The notes beneath the pieces were generated by a model that did no database searches, was not told where the DNA came from, and saw nothing but the letters and a program-made list of their open reading frames with translations. Positions 44,187 through 51,627 of a stretch of DNA of 64,000 nt are shown piece after piece. The stretch spans positions 186,001 to 250,000 of the forward strand of contig NZ_JAUTDO010000002.1 in assembly GCF_030646165.1 (NCBI RefSeq). The letters are read 5' to 3'. Position 1 is the stretch's first letter, and every line of letters begins with the position of its first letter. Source of the DNA: Conexibacter sp. CPCC 206217. GTDB taxonomy: Bacteria; Actinomycetota; Thermoleophilia; Solirubrobacterales; Solirubrobacteraceae. The translations under genes were made by a program, and so were the position numbers.

Positions 44187-46139
44187 ATGCGCCGCAATGG
44201 AGGCCTGCGCCGAAGACTGCTCGCCGGAATCGGGACGCTGACCGTCCTGTTCCTCGCCGTGCTCGTCGTGATGCTGTTCGCGATCCGCGAGCTGCGCTCG
44301 ACCGACAGTGCCGCGAGCCATCTCTCCAACGTCGTCGTCAGCACGAGCAACGCGCACGACGACCTGACCGCGCTCGACATCGGATTGCGCAACTACGTCG
44401 ATCGGCGCGATGCCGCCTCCGCACGGCAGCTCGACGCCGCGACGGCGACCCTCAACGACGCGCTGGATCGCGTCGAGCGGGTGCTGAGCGGCCGCACCGA
44501 CATGGCCGCGGTGGACATCCGCACGCAGCTCGCCCGCACACGCGACTTCGTCGACACGACGATCGCGGCGGTGCGCGCCGACGGCGACGTCTCACCCGCG
44601 GACGACGAGCGGCTCGCGCGCGCCGAGCGCGAAGCCGGCCAGATCAGCGCCCAGCTCAGCCGCCTGGTCGAGAACGGCCGCGCGAACCTGCTGCCGCGAC
44701 GCCAGCGAACCGGTCGCCTCGCCGAGCTGGCGGAGTTCGTCGGCGTCGCCGGCATCGTCTTCACGCTGTTCGTCGTCGCCGGGACGCTCTACTACATGCG
44801 GCGCTCCGTGCTGTCGCCGATGCGCCACGTCGCCGACGCGGCGCGCGCGATCTCCGACGGCGATCTGCAGGCACGCGTGCGCGGCGACGACGGCGGCTCC
44901 GGCGAGGTCGCCGACCTCGCGCGGACGTTCAACAGAATGGCCGCCTCGCTGGAGGAGAACCGCGGCGCGTTGGAGCGCCAGAACCAAGAGCTGGAGAGCC
45001 GCGGCTCCGAGCTGGTCGACGCGGTCCGCTCCGCGCGCGAGGGCGCCAGCGTGCTGCGCGCGGTCCTCGACGCGACCCCGGACGCGATCGCGCTGCTGGA
45101 CCGCGACGGCGCCGCGATCGTCGACAACCCGCCGATGCGCGAGGTGCGCGCCGCGTTCGGCCCGCGCGCGACCGGGATCGACCAGGACGGCACGCTCGTG
45201 CCGCTCGACGCTGCCGCGCCCGGCGGCCGCAGCGGCGAGGCGCGCGACGAGATCACGCTGCTGGGCACGCGCCGCGCCTTCGCCCGCTACGCGACCCCCG
45301 TGCGCGACGGCCACGGCCGCACGATCGGGCGGTTGCTGGTGCTGCGCGAGGTGACGGGCGAGCGTGAGGCCGAGCGCGTCAAGGAGGAGTTCTTCGCGCT
45401 CGTCTCGCACGAGCTGCGCACTCCGCTGACGGCGATCCTCGGCTACGTCGAGCTGGTGCTCGGCGAGCACGCGCACGTCGACGCCGACGCCGCGGAGCAG
45501 CACCGCTACCTGGAGATCGTCGAGCGCAACGCGCAGCGGCTGCTGCGGCTGGTCGGCGACCTGCTGTTCGCCGCGCAGGTCGAGTCCGGCTCGCTGCTAC
45601 TGGAGCCGGGCATCGTCGACCTCGCGCAGGTCACGCGCGAGGCGGTCGAGGCGGCGCGGCCGCGCGCCGAGGACGCCGGCATCCTGCTGAGCGCGCAGAT
45701 CGACCCGCTCGGCGGGTGCGTCGGCGACCGCGACCGGATCGCGCAGGTGCTCGACAACCTGATCTCCAACGCGCTCAAGTTCACGCCCAGCGACGGCCAT
45801 GTCGAGGTGCGGCTGAGCGCCGACGGCGACGATGCGCGGATAGACGTCGCCGACACCGGCGTCGGCGTGCCGAGGGACGAGCAGGGCCGCCTCTTCGACC
45901 GCTTCTTCCGCGCCTCCAACGCGACCTCCAGAGCGGTCCCGGGCGTCGGCCTCGGGCTGATGATCGTGCGCGCGATCGTCGCGGCGCACGGCGGCACCAT
46001 CAGCTTGACGAGCGAGGTCGGTCAGGGCACGACGTTCAGCGTGCGCCTGCCGCTGCATGCCAGCGAGGCACGCGACGGCCGCACGCCGGCGCGCAACGGC
46101 GCCGCACTCGTCCCGATCGTCTACCGCGAGGAGCTGTAG
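44187..46139 (+). CDS. Sensor histidine kinase (HAMP-PAS-HisKA-HATPase)
   Basis: 650 residues. TM1 (about 10-32), an extracellular four-helix sensor, TM2 (about 190-210), HAMP (MRHVADAARAISDGDLQARV), a coiled coil, a PAS-like domain (VLDATPDAIALLDRDGAAIV), HisKA with FFALVSHELRTPLTAILGYV, and HATPase with DNLISNALKFTPSDG, DTGVGVPRDEQGRLFDRFFR and GLGLMIVRAIV. TACGGT lies 10 bases before the ATG, so the mRNA is nearly leaderless. An OmpR-type regulator gene follows tail to tail and is the presumed partner. Confidence 0.9.
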   Translation: MRRNGGLRRRLLAGIGTLTVLFLAVLVVMLFAIRELRSTDSAASHLSNVVVSTSNAHDDLTALDIGLRNYVDRRDAASARQLDAATATLNDALDRVERVLSGRTDMAAVDIRTQLARTRDFVDTTIAAVRADGDVSPADDERLARAEREAGQISAQLSRLVENGRANLLPRRQRTGRLAELAEFVGVAGIVFTLFVVAGTLYYMRRSVLSPMRHVADAARAISDGDLQARVRGDDGGSGEVADLARTFNRMAASLEENRGALERQNQELESRGSELVDAVRSAREGASVLRAVLDATPDAIALLDRDGAAIVDNPPMREVRAAFGPRATGIDQDGTLVPLDAAAPGGRSGEARDEITLLGTRRAFARYATPVRDGHGRTIGRLLVLREVTGEREAERVKEEFFALVSHELRTPLTAILGYVELVLGEHAHVDADAAEQHRYLEIVERNAQRLLRLVGDLLFAAQVESGSLLLEPGIVDLAQVTREAVEAARPRAEDAGILLSAQIDPLGGCVGDRDRIAQVLDNLISNALKFTPSDGHVEVRLSADGDDARIDVADTGVGVPRDEQGRLFDRFFRASNATSRAVPGVGLGLMIVRAIVAAHGGTISLTSEVGQGTTFSVRLPLHASEARDGRTPARNGAALVPIVYREEL

Positions 46140-46155
46140 CCGCCAAGTGGCGGCG

Positions 46156-46180
46156 CGGCGAAGCGCGGCGCGCTTCGCCG
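46156..46180. terminator. Shared terminator of the convergent kinase/regulator pair
   Basis: CGGCGAAGCGC and GCGCTTCGCCG, a perfect 11-bp stem with a GGC loop, fills the 45-bp gap between the two stops. Confidence 0.75.
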
Positions 46181-46184
46181 CCGT

Positions 46185-46874
46185 CTACTCCGCCGGCGGC
46201 CGGTAGCGGTAGCCGAAGCCGCGCACGGTCTCGATCGGCGACGGCGCGGCCGCGTCCCAGCCGAGCTTGCGGCGCAGGTAGCCGACGTAGAGCTTCACCT
46301 GGTCGCCGCCGAAGCCCTCGGTGTCGCCCCACACCAGCTCCAGCAGCCGGTCGCGCGCGAGCGTCTCGTTCGGGTGGCGCACGAACGCCGACAGCAGCTT
46401 GAACTCCAGCGGCGTCAGCTGCACCGGACGCCCGCCGACGGTCACCTCGCGGCTGACGTAGTCGACCATCACGATCGCGTCTCTGTAGGCCGGGCGCACC
46501 TCCGGCGGGCCGCTCGTGCGCCGCAGCAGCGCCTCCACGCGCGCCAACAACTCCTGTCGGCCGAACGGCTTCGTGACGTAGTCGTCGGCGCCGCCCTTCA
46601 GGCCGCGCACCTTGTCGAGCTCGCCGGCGCGCGCGGTCAGCATCAGCACCGGCACCTCGGTCAGGTCGCGGATCCGCTCCAGCGTCTGCCAGCCGTCCAA
46701 CTCCGGCATCGTCACGTCGAGCACGACGAGATCGGGGGTGGAGACCTGCAGCAGCCGCAGCGCCTCGACGCCGTTGGAGGCCTCTCTGACCGCGTGACCG
46801 GCGCGTTCGAGCAGCACGCGCACCAGCCGCCGCACGTCGTCCTCGTCCTCCACGACGAGCACCTCAGCAGCCAT
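46185..46874 (-). CDS. OmpR/PhoB family response regulator
   Basis: 229 residues: receiver with acidic VEDEDD, phospho-Asp in VVLDVTMPELDGW (about 53), LMLTARAGE and TKPFGRQELLARVEALLRR. The winged helix (about 130-228) carries VQLTPLEFKLLSAFVRHPN and ETVRGFGYRYRPP. ATG 46874 is preferred (AGGGTG upstream) over GTG 46880. It faces the histidine kinase at 44187-46139 tail to tail. Kinase and regulator are probably cognate though separately transcribed. Confidence 0.9.
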   Translation of the reverse strand: MAAEVLVVEDEDDVRRLVRVLLERAGHAVREASNGVEALRLLQVSTPDLVVLDVTMPELDGWQTLERIRDLTEVPVLMLTARAGELDKVRGLKGGADDYVTKPFGRQELLARVEALLRRTSGPPEVRPAYRDAIVMVDYVSREVTVGGRPVQLTPLEFKLLSAFVRHPNETLARDRLLELVWGDTEGFGGDQVKLYVGYLRRKLGWDAAAPSPIETVRGFGYRYRPPAE

Positions 46875-46937
46875 TTTCACCCTGCTTCCATACCGGATTC
46901 ATGCACGCTCCAGGCCGCTTCACCGGATGATCCTTCG

Positions 46938-47276
46938 ATGGCAAAAGTCTTGATCGCGGAGCCCTCGGCCGATGTGCGCGCGCTGCTGGAACGATCGATC
47001 AGGCGGCTTGGTCACGACCCGGTCGAGCTCGACCGCAACGGCGGCAACGACCAGGATGCGGTCGACGTGCTGCTGCTGGAGCCCGCCTTCAACGGCGGCC
47101 TCGACCTGGCCCGCTCGATGCGCGCGACGCAGCCGGACCTGGCGATCGTGATCTGCAGCATCTTCCCGCCGAGCGCCGAGCTGCAGGAGCTCGCGCCGAT
47201 CGCGCACGTGCTGAAGCCCTTCCAGCGCGACGCGCTGGAAGAGGCGCTGGCGGCCGCGGTGACCGCAGCCGCCTGA
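46938..47276 (+). CDS. Stand-alone pseudo-receiver protein
   Basis: 112 residues of a CheY-like fold, but the phospho-acceptor Asp is Glu: VDVLLLEPAFNGG replaces the usual LLLDxxMPxxxG. The N-terminal acidic pair is reduced to AEPSAD. The Ser in VICSIFP and Lys in VLKPFQR are kept. Glu at the acceptor site often mimics the phosphorylated state, so the protein may be constitutively active. It is divergent (63 bp) from the OmpR-type regulator gene, suggesting a link to that pathway. No output domain. Confidence 0.8.
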   Translation: MAKVLIAEPSADVRALLERSIRRLGHDPVELDRNGGNDQDAVDVLLLEPAFNGGLDLARSMRATQPDLAIVICSIFPPSAELQELAPIAHVLKPFQRDALEEALAAAVTAAA

Positions 47277-47309
47277 GCCCCGTCGCCTTCGCGGCAACGC
47301 CGGGCTTCG

Positions 47310-47579
47310 CTACGCCGCGTCAGGCGGCGTCGTGGGCGGAACCGCGGGCGGCGTCGCGGGGGGAGCCGGCGGCGGCGTCGCGGGCGCGTTCGCGGCCGGC
47401 GTCTCCGGGTTCTTGCCCGGCGTCTTGAGCGCGTCCGCAGCCGCTCTCGCCTTGTCCTTCAGGCTCCCTCTCCCCGTGGCGGCGTCCTTGACCTCCTGCA
47501 GGTCCTCCTTCAGCGAGTCCATCCCGCCACGTCTCTCTATCGCCTGCTTGGCCTTGTCCGCGAGCTTGTTGAACTTCAC
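47310..47579 (-). CDS. Small charged protein with Pro-rich tail
   Basis: 89 residues. The first 55 are a highly charged amphipathic helix region (FNKLADKAKQAIERRGG, LKEDLQEVKDAATGRG, LKDKARAAADALK) like small actinobacterial 'antitoxin'/Rv0909-type or CsbD-like proteins. The last 35 are Pro/Ala/Thr-rich. AGGAGG 9 bases before GTG 47579 fixes the start. No partner toxin is adjacent, so I would not call it an antitoxin. Confidence 0.6.
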   Translation of the reverse strand: MKFNKLADKAKQAIERRGGMDSLKEDLQEVKDAATGRGSLKDKARAAADALKTPGKNPETPAANAPATPPPAPPATPPAVPPTTPPDAA

Positions 47580-47651
47580 TGGTCCGGTCCTCCTGTGCAG
47601 CTTCAGGGCATCAGTGCTCCGAGAATACGAACTACCCGATCCCTGCACGCT

Positions 47652-49637
47652 TCAGCCCAGTCGCGCGGCCAGCCGCCGCGCCCCCATGTGGGCGATCGCC
47701 TGGATCGAGACCTGCGGGTTGACGCCGGGCGCGCTCGGGAACGCGGAGCCGTCGAAGACGTAGAGGTCGCGCACGTCCCACGTCTCGCCGCTCGGCGCGA
47801 CGGCCGCGGTGCTGGCCGCGCCGCCCATCCGCGCCGATCCCATGATGTGGAACGAGGCGAAGTGCGTGCGCCCGGCGCCGTAGCCGCAGCGGTCGACGTC
47901 GTCGAGGAAGCGTTGACGCGCCGCGTCCGTGCCGCCCGCGCCCGGTCCGTCGCCGCCCGGCGCGTAGGCGACGAAGCGGCTCTGCGAGCTGAAGATCCGT
48001 TTCGCGCCGGCCGCCTCGTGCATCCGCGCCGCCCCCTCCACGCCGCTGCGCACGTGCGCGAGGTCGTAGGGCGACAGTCTGTAGCGCACGACCGGCTCGC
48101 CGTCGCGCCCGACGCGCACCTCGCCGCCGTCGCGGTCGCGCAGCAGCACGCCGAACGCGACCGAGCTGGAGAGCGCCTGCATCAGCTCGTGGTGGGCGCC
48201 GGCCCCGCGCCAGGGGAAGAACGGGACCGCCAGGTGCGGCAGCGCGGAGGCCGTCTCGTACTTGACGCCGTAGCCGCCGTCGAGGTCGCGGTGCTGGTCG
48301 GAGTAGAGCGCCTGCATCGTGCCCTCCCACGGCCGCAGCTCCTCGTCGTAGACGCCCCACACGGCGGTCGCCGGGTGCAGCTTGAGGTGGCGCCCGATGT
48401 GCTGGTTCTGCAGGCCGGAGCGCTTCAGCAGCGCCGGCGTGTGCAGCGCGCCGCAGGCGCTCACGACCGCCCGCGCGCGCACCGTCACGCGGTGGCCGCC
48501 GGCGCTGCGCGCGTCCACCCCGCGCGCGCTGCCCTGCTCGATCCGCACCCGCTCGGCCTTCGTGCCGACCAGCAGCCGCGCACCGCCCGCGGCGGCGTCG
48601 GGCAGCCACGTCTTGACGACCGACTGCTTCGCGCCGCGGCGGCAGCCGAGCCCGCACGTGCCGCAGTCGACGCCCTGGTCGCAACGGCCGTCGACGTTGC
48701 GCGGCATCGCGTCGACGTGCCAGCCGAGCGCGAGACAGCCGGCGCGCAGCTTCCGGTCGCGCGTCGACGGATCGTTGTGCTCCTGGTTGACGCCGAGCCG
48801 TTCGCAGACCGCGTCGAGGCTCGCGCCGTACTCCTCGCCGACGAAGGCCGGCACGCCGTGCGCGGCCCATTCGGCGCGCACCTCGTCGGGCGTGCGGAAC
48901 GAGGTCGAGTAGTTGACGACCGTGCCGCCGCCGAGGCAGGCGCCGGCGATCAGGCTGACGCTGTGATCGTGCGTCGCCGTCGGGGAGCCGGCGTAGAGCC
49001 GCGTCAGCGCGCTCAGCTCGCCGCCGTCGAAGTCGCCGTCGTCGTAGTAGCCGCCGCCCTCCAGCACGACGACGTCGAGCCCGGCGCCGCTCAGCACCGC
49101 CGCCGCGACCCCGCCGCCCGCGCCGGAGCCGACGATGCAGACGTCGCAGTCGAGCGTCGTGTCGGCCGCGACCGGCCGCGGCGTCAGCGCCTTCGGCGGC
49201 GCGAGCGGCGGCGGGCCGGGCGGGCCCGGGTAGCCGAGCGTGTCCCAGACCGGGTTCGGGCCGCCGTCCGGCGCCGGCAGGGCGTAGTACATCAGCAGCG
49301 CGCCCTTGCGCAGCGCCTGAAACGCCGCCCGCCGCTGCGGCACGACGCTGTCGCCCCACGACAGCAGCGCCGCCTCGCGTCTGTCGGGCCCCATCGCGCT
49401 GAAGCGCTTCCAGCCGTGCCCGATCGCGTACGTCAGCGCGGGCGACTCCCACGCGCTCAGCAACTGGCGCAGCTCTCTGTGCGCGGCCGCGCGAGGGTCG
49501 CGCGCGACCAGCCGCAGGACCGCGTCGGGCACGCCCAGCTCGCTCGCGCTCAGCAAGCCGTCGCCGGCCGGGCAGAACGTGTCGCAGATCGCGGCGAGCG
49601 CCCGCCGCTGGCGGGTCGTCAACGTCAGCTCTGGCAT
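47652..49637 (-). CDS. GMC oxidoreductase with N-terminal gluconate-dehydrogenase-3-like domain
   Basis: 661 residues. Residues 1-150 (RRALAAICDTFCPAGDG, RELRQLLSAWE, GPDRREAALLSW) resemble the helical domain preceding plant and bacterial long-chain fatty-alcohol oxidases. The GMC core follows: CDVCIVGSGAGGGVAAAVLS (FAD loop, about 175-194), GACLGGGTVVNYSTSFRTP, the Cys-rich CGTCGLGCRRGAKQS, and C-terminal HIMGSARMGG and FPSAPGVNPQVSIQAIAH. Probably oxidises long-chain alcohols or sterol-like substrates. No Tat or Sec signal. Its Shine-Dalgarno lies in the arm of a 12-bp hairpin. Confidence 0.85.
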   Translation of the reverse strand: MPELTLTTRQRRALAAICDTFCPAGDGLLSASELGVPDAVLRLVARDPRAAAHRELRQLLSAWESPALTYAIGHGWKRFSAMGPDRREAALLSWGDSVVPQRRAAFQALRKGALLMYYALPAPDGGPNPVWDTLGYPGPPGPPPLAPPKALTPRPVAADTTLDCDVCIVGSGAGGGVAAAVLSGAGLDVVVLEGGGYYDDGDFDGGELSALTRLYAGSPTATHDHSVSLIAGACLGGGTVVNYSTSFRTPDEVRAEWAAHGVPAFVGEEYGASLDAVCERLGVNQEHNDPSTRDRKLRAGCLALGWHVDAMPRNVDGRCDQGVDCGTCGLGCRRGAKQSVVKTWLPDAAAGGARLLVGTKAERVRIEQGSARGVDARSAGGHRVTVRARAVVSACGALHTPALLKRSGLQNQHIGRHLKLHPATAVWGVYDEELRPWEGTMQALYSDQHRDLDGGYGVKYETASALPHLAVPFFPWRGAGAHHELMQALSSSVAFGVLLRDRDGGEVRVGRDGEPVVRYRLSPYDLAHVRSGVEGAARMHEAAGAKRIFSSQSRFVAYAPGGDGPGAGGTDAARQRFLDDVDRCGYGAGRTHFASFHIMGSARMGGAASTAAVAPSGETWDVRDLYVFDGSAFPSAPGVNPQVSIQAIAHMGARRLAARLG

Positions 49638-49643
49638 CGCAGC

Positions 49644-49674
49644 AGGCTCCTCCTCGCTGATTGAGGAGGAGCCT
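49644..49674 (-). promoter_or_regulatory. 12-bp hairpin that encloses the Shine-Dalgarno of the GMC gene
   Basis: On the minus strand AGGCTCCTCCTC, a 7-base loop, then GAGGAGGAGCCT, a perfect stem. The second arm contains the GGAGGAG ribosome binding site, ending 6 bases before the ATG at 49637. In RNA the site would be locked in the stem. As DNA it could equally be an operator with two 12-bp arms. Confidence 0.65.
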
Positions 49675-49809
49675 AACTGCAATGAGTGCTCCGTCGCTGC
49701 ACGCGACAGGAGCGCGGTAGGCCGCCCCACCGGTCCGCGTACGACCTCCGTGCACGCGGACCGGCCGTCCCGGGGCGTTCCGGCAGATTAGCTCCCGCTT
49801 GGTGTGAAT

Positions 49810-50970
49810 TCAGGATGGTTCGCCACGCAGCGGGATGCGCGCCCGCACGAGCGTGCCGTGGCCGGGCTCGGCCGCGATCTCGAGCACGCCGTCGAGCGCC
49901 TCGACCCGCTCGGTCGCCGAGGCCAGGCCGATGTGACCCTCCAGCGGCGCGCTGCGCAGCCGCGCCGAATCGAGCCCGCGCCCGTCGTCGGCGACCTCCA
50001 GCAGCAGCTCCGCCGGCGTCGCGCGCACTCTCACCGTCGCGTTCGCGGCGCCGGAGTGCTTGGCGACGTTGATGAGCAGCTCGCGAGCGAGCGAGAACAG
50101 CAGCTGGTCGTGCAGGCCGACCGCCTCGTCGCCGACCTCGACCTGCCAGGCGAAGCCCGCGCGTCTGCCGGCGTGCGCGGCGACCGCCTCCAGCGCCGCC
50201 GCCAGCCCTGCGTGGTCCAGCGCCGCCGGGTACAGCTCGAAGACGGCGTCGCGCAGCTGCGAGATCGTGCGGTCGAGCCCGTGCTGCACGAACGCGACGT
50301 CACCGCCGCCGGCCAGCTCGTGGCGCGCCGCGAGCAGGTTCTGGACGGCGTCGTCATGCAGCGCCGCGGCCAGCCGCCGCCGCTCGCGGTCCTCCGCGTC
50401 GAGCGCCTGCGCCACGAGCCTGCCGCGGTCGGCCGACAGCCGCTCGACCTCGTCGGCGCGCCGCGCCAGCAGCTGCGACAGCAGCACCGCGACGATCCCC
50501 ATCCAGACGAGGTAGACCGCCTGCGTCAGCTCGAAGTCGCCGGCGTCCTGCGTCGGGTACAGCAGCGCGATCGCGACGTAGGAGATCACGACGACCAGCG
50601 ACGCGGCGGCCGTCAGCGCCGGGCGCAGCAGCAGTGCCGCGCCGATCGGCAGCAGGAAGAACGCGTAGCGCAGCTGCGAGAACGGCCCGCCGGAGGTGTA
50701 GGTCAGCGCCCACAGGAAGCCGAGGTCCAGCAGCGCCAGCAACTGCGACGGCAGCTGCCGCGTGCGCGGGGCGTAGGCGACCGCGGCGGCGACGAGCGCG
50801 TAGGCGCAGGCGGCGATCAGCAGCGGGCCGAACGGGTCGCTGCGCGGCGTCGGGTGGTCGACGAGCCGTTCGCCGAGGTAGATCGCCGGCAGCGCCGCGA
50901 GGCGGATCAGCGCCCACACCCGCACCGACTCGCGCGGCAGCGCGGAGGGCGCCGCCGGGCGCTCGGTCAT
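49810..50970 (-). CDS. Sensor histidine kinase (LiaS/NarX class, HisKA_3)
   Basis: 386 residues with an N-terminal block of about six TM helices (to about 170), then DRERRRLAAALHDDAVQNLL (HisKA_3, phospho-His) and HATPase with ELLINVAKHSGA, VADDGRGLD and GHIGLASATERVEALDG. No periplasmic loop large enough for a ligand domain, so it may sense the membrane itself. ATG overlaps the stop of the response regulator gene (ATGA). The pair is a standard two-component system. Confidence 0.9.
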   Translation of the reverse strand: MTERPAAPSALPRESVRVWALIRLAALPAIYLGERLVDHPTPRSDPFGPLLIAACAYALVAAAVAYAPRTRQLPSQLLALLDLGFLWALTYTSGGPFSQLRYAFFLLPIGAALLLRPALTAAASLVVVISYVAIALLYPTQDAGDFELTQAVYLVWMGIVAVLLSQLLARRADEVERLSADRGRLVAQALDAEDRERRRLAAALHDDAVQNLLAARHELAGGGDVAFVQHGLDRTISQLRDAVFELYPAALDHAGLAAALEAVAAHAGRRAGFAWQVEVGDEAVGLHDQLLFSLARELLINVAKHSGAANATVRVRATPAELLLEVADDGRGLDSARLRSAPLEGHIGLASATERVEALDGVLEIAAEPGHGTLVRARIPLRGEPS

Positions 50971-51614
50971 TCGAGCAGGCCGCGGCGCATCGCCTCCGCG
51001 ACGGCGGCCGCGCGGTCGGACACGCCGAGCTTCTCGTAGAGGCTCTGCAGATGGCCCTTGACGGTCGCCGGGCTGAGGTGGATCAGCCGCGCGATCTCCG
51101 GCGCGCCGCGACCGGCGGCGACGTGGCCGAGCACCTCGCGCTCACGCGGGGTCAGCAGCGGGCGATCGTCCGCCTGGCGCGAGCGCACCTCGGCGGCGAT
51201 CCCGGCCTGCGCCTCGGGCGAGAGGACCGTCTCGCCGCGCGCGACGGCGGCGATCGCCTCGCCGATCGCGTCGCGGTCGGACTCCTTCGACAGGTAGGCG
51301 GCGGCGCCCGCGCCGACCGCCTGGAAGACGATCGCGCTGTCGAGGTACGCCGACAGCAGCAGCACGCGCGTGCCCAGCTCGTCGCGTCTGATCGCGGCGA
51401 CGACCTGCAACCCGTCCAGCTCGGGCATCTTCACGTCGATCACGGCGACGTCGGGCCGCAGCTCGCGGATCGCCTGCAGCGCGCTGCGACCGTCGGCGGC
51501 CTCGCCGACCAGCTCGAAGTCGGGCCGCTCGCGGATCGTCCGCACGATCGCCTCGCGGAACAGCGGATGGTCGTCGGCGACGAACACCCGCACGCGGGGT
51601 GGGGAAGCGCTCAC
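50967..51614 (-). CDS. NarL/LuxR family response regulator
   Basis: 215 residues: receiver with ADDHPLFREAI, phospho-Asp in VAVIDVKMPELDG (about 60), LLSAY and LSKES, then a LuxR-type HTH LTPREREVLGHVAAGRGAPE and HLSPATVKGHLQSLYEKLGV (about 150-210). It is the partner of the overlapping HisKA_3 kinase gene. It lies 13 bases after the GGDEF-EAL gene start region on the same strand order (EAL gene stop at 51628 is upstream in the map but transcribed first), so the three may form one unit. Confidence 0.9.
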   Translation of the reverse strand: MSASPPRVRVFVADDHPLFREAIVRTIRERPDFELVGEAADGRSALQAIRELRPDVAVIDVKMPELDGLQVVAAIRRDELGTRVLLLSAYLDSAIVFQAVGAGAAAYLSKESDRDAIGEAIAAVARGETVLSPEAQAGIAAEVRSRQADDRPLLTPREREVLGHVAAGRGAPEIARLIHLSPATVKGHLQSLYEKLGVSDRAAAVAEAMRRGLLE

Positions 51615-51627
51615 CCCTGCGTTTCTA

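Noticed and set aside
47310..47579. Antitoxin of a toxin-antitoxin pair
   Set aside because: The charged helix resembles proteins sometimes called antitoxins, but there is no adjacent toxin gene and a long Pro-rich tail is present.
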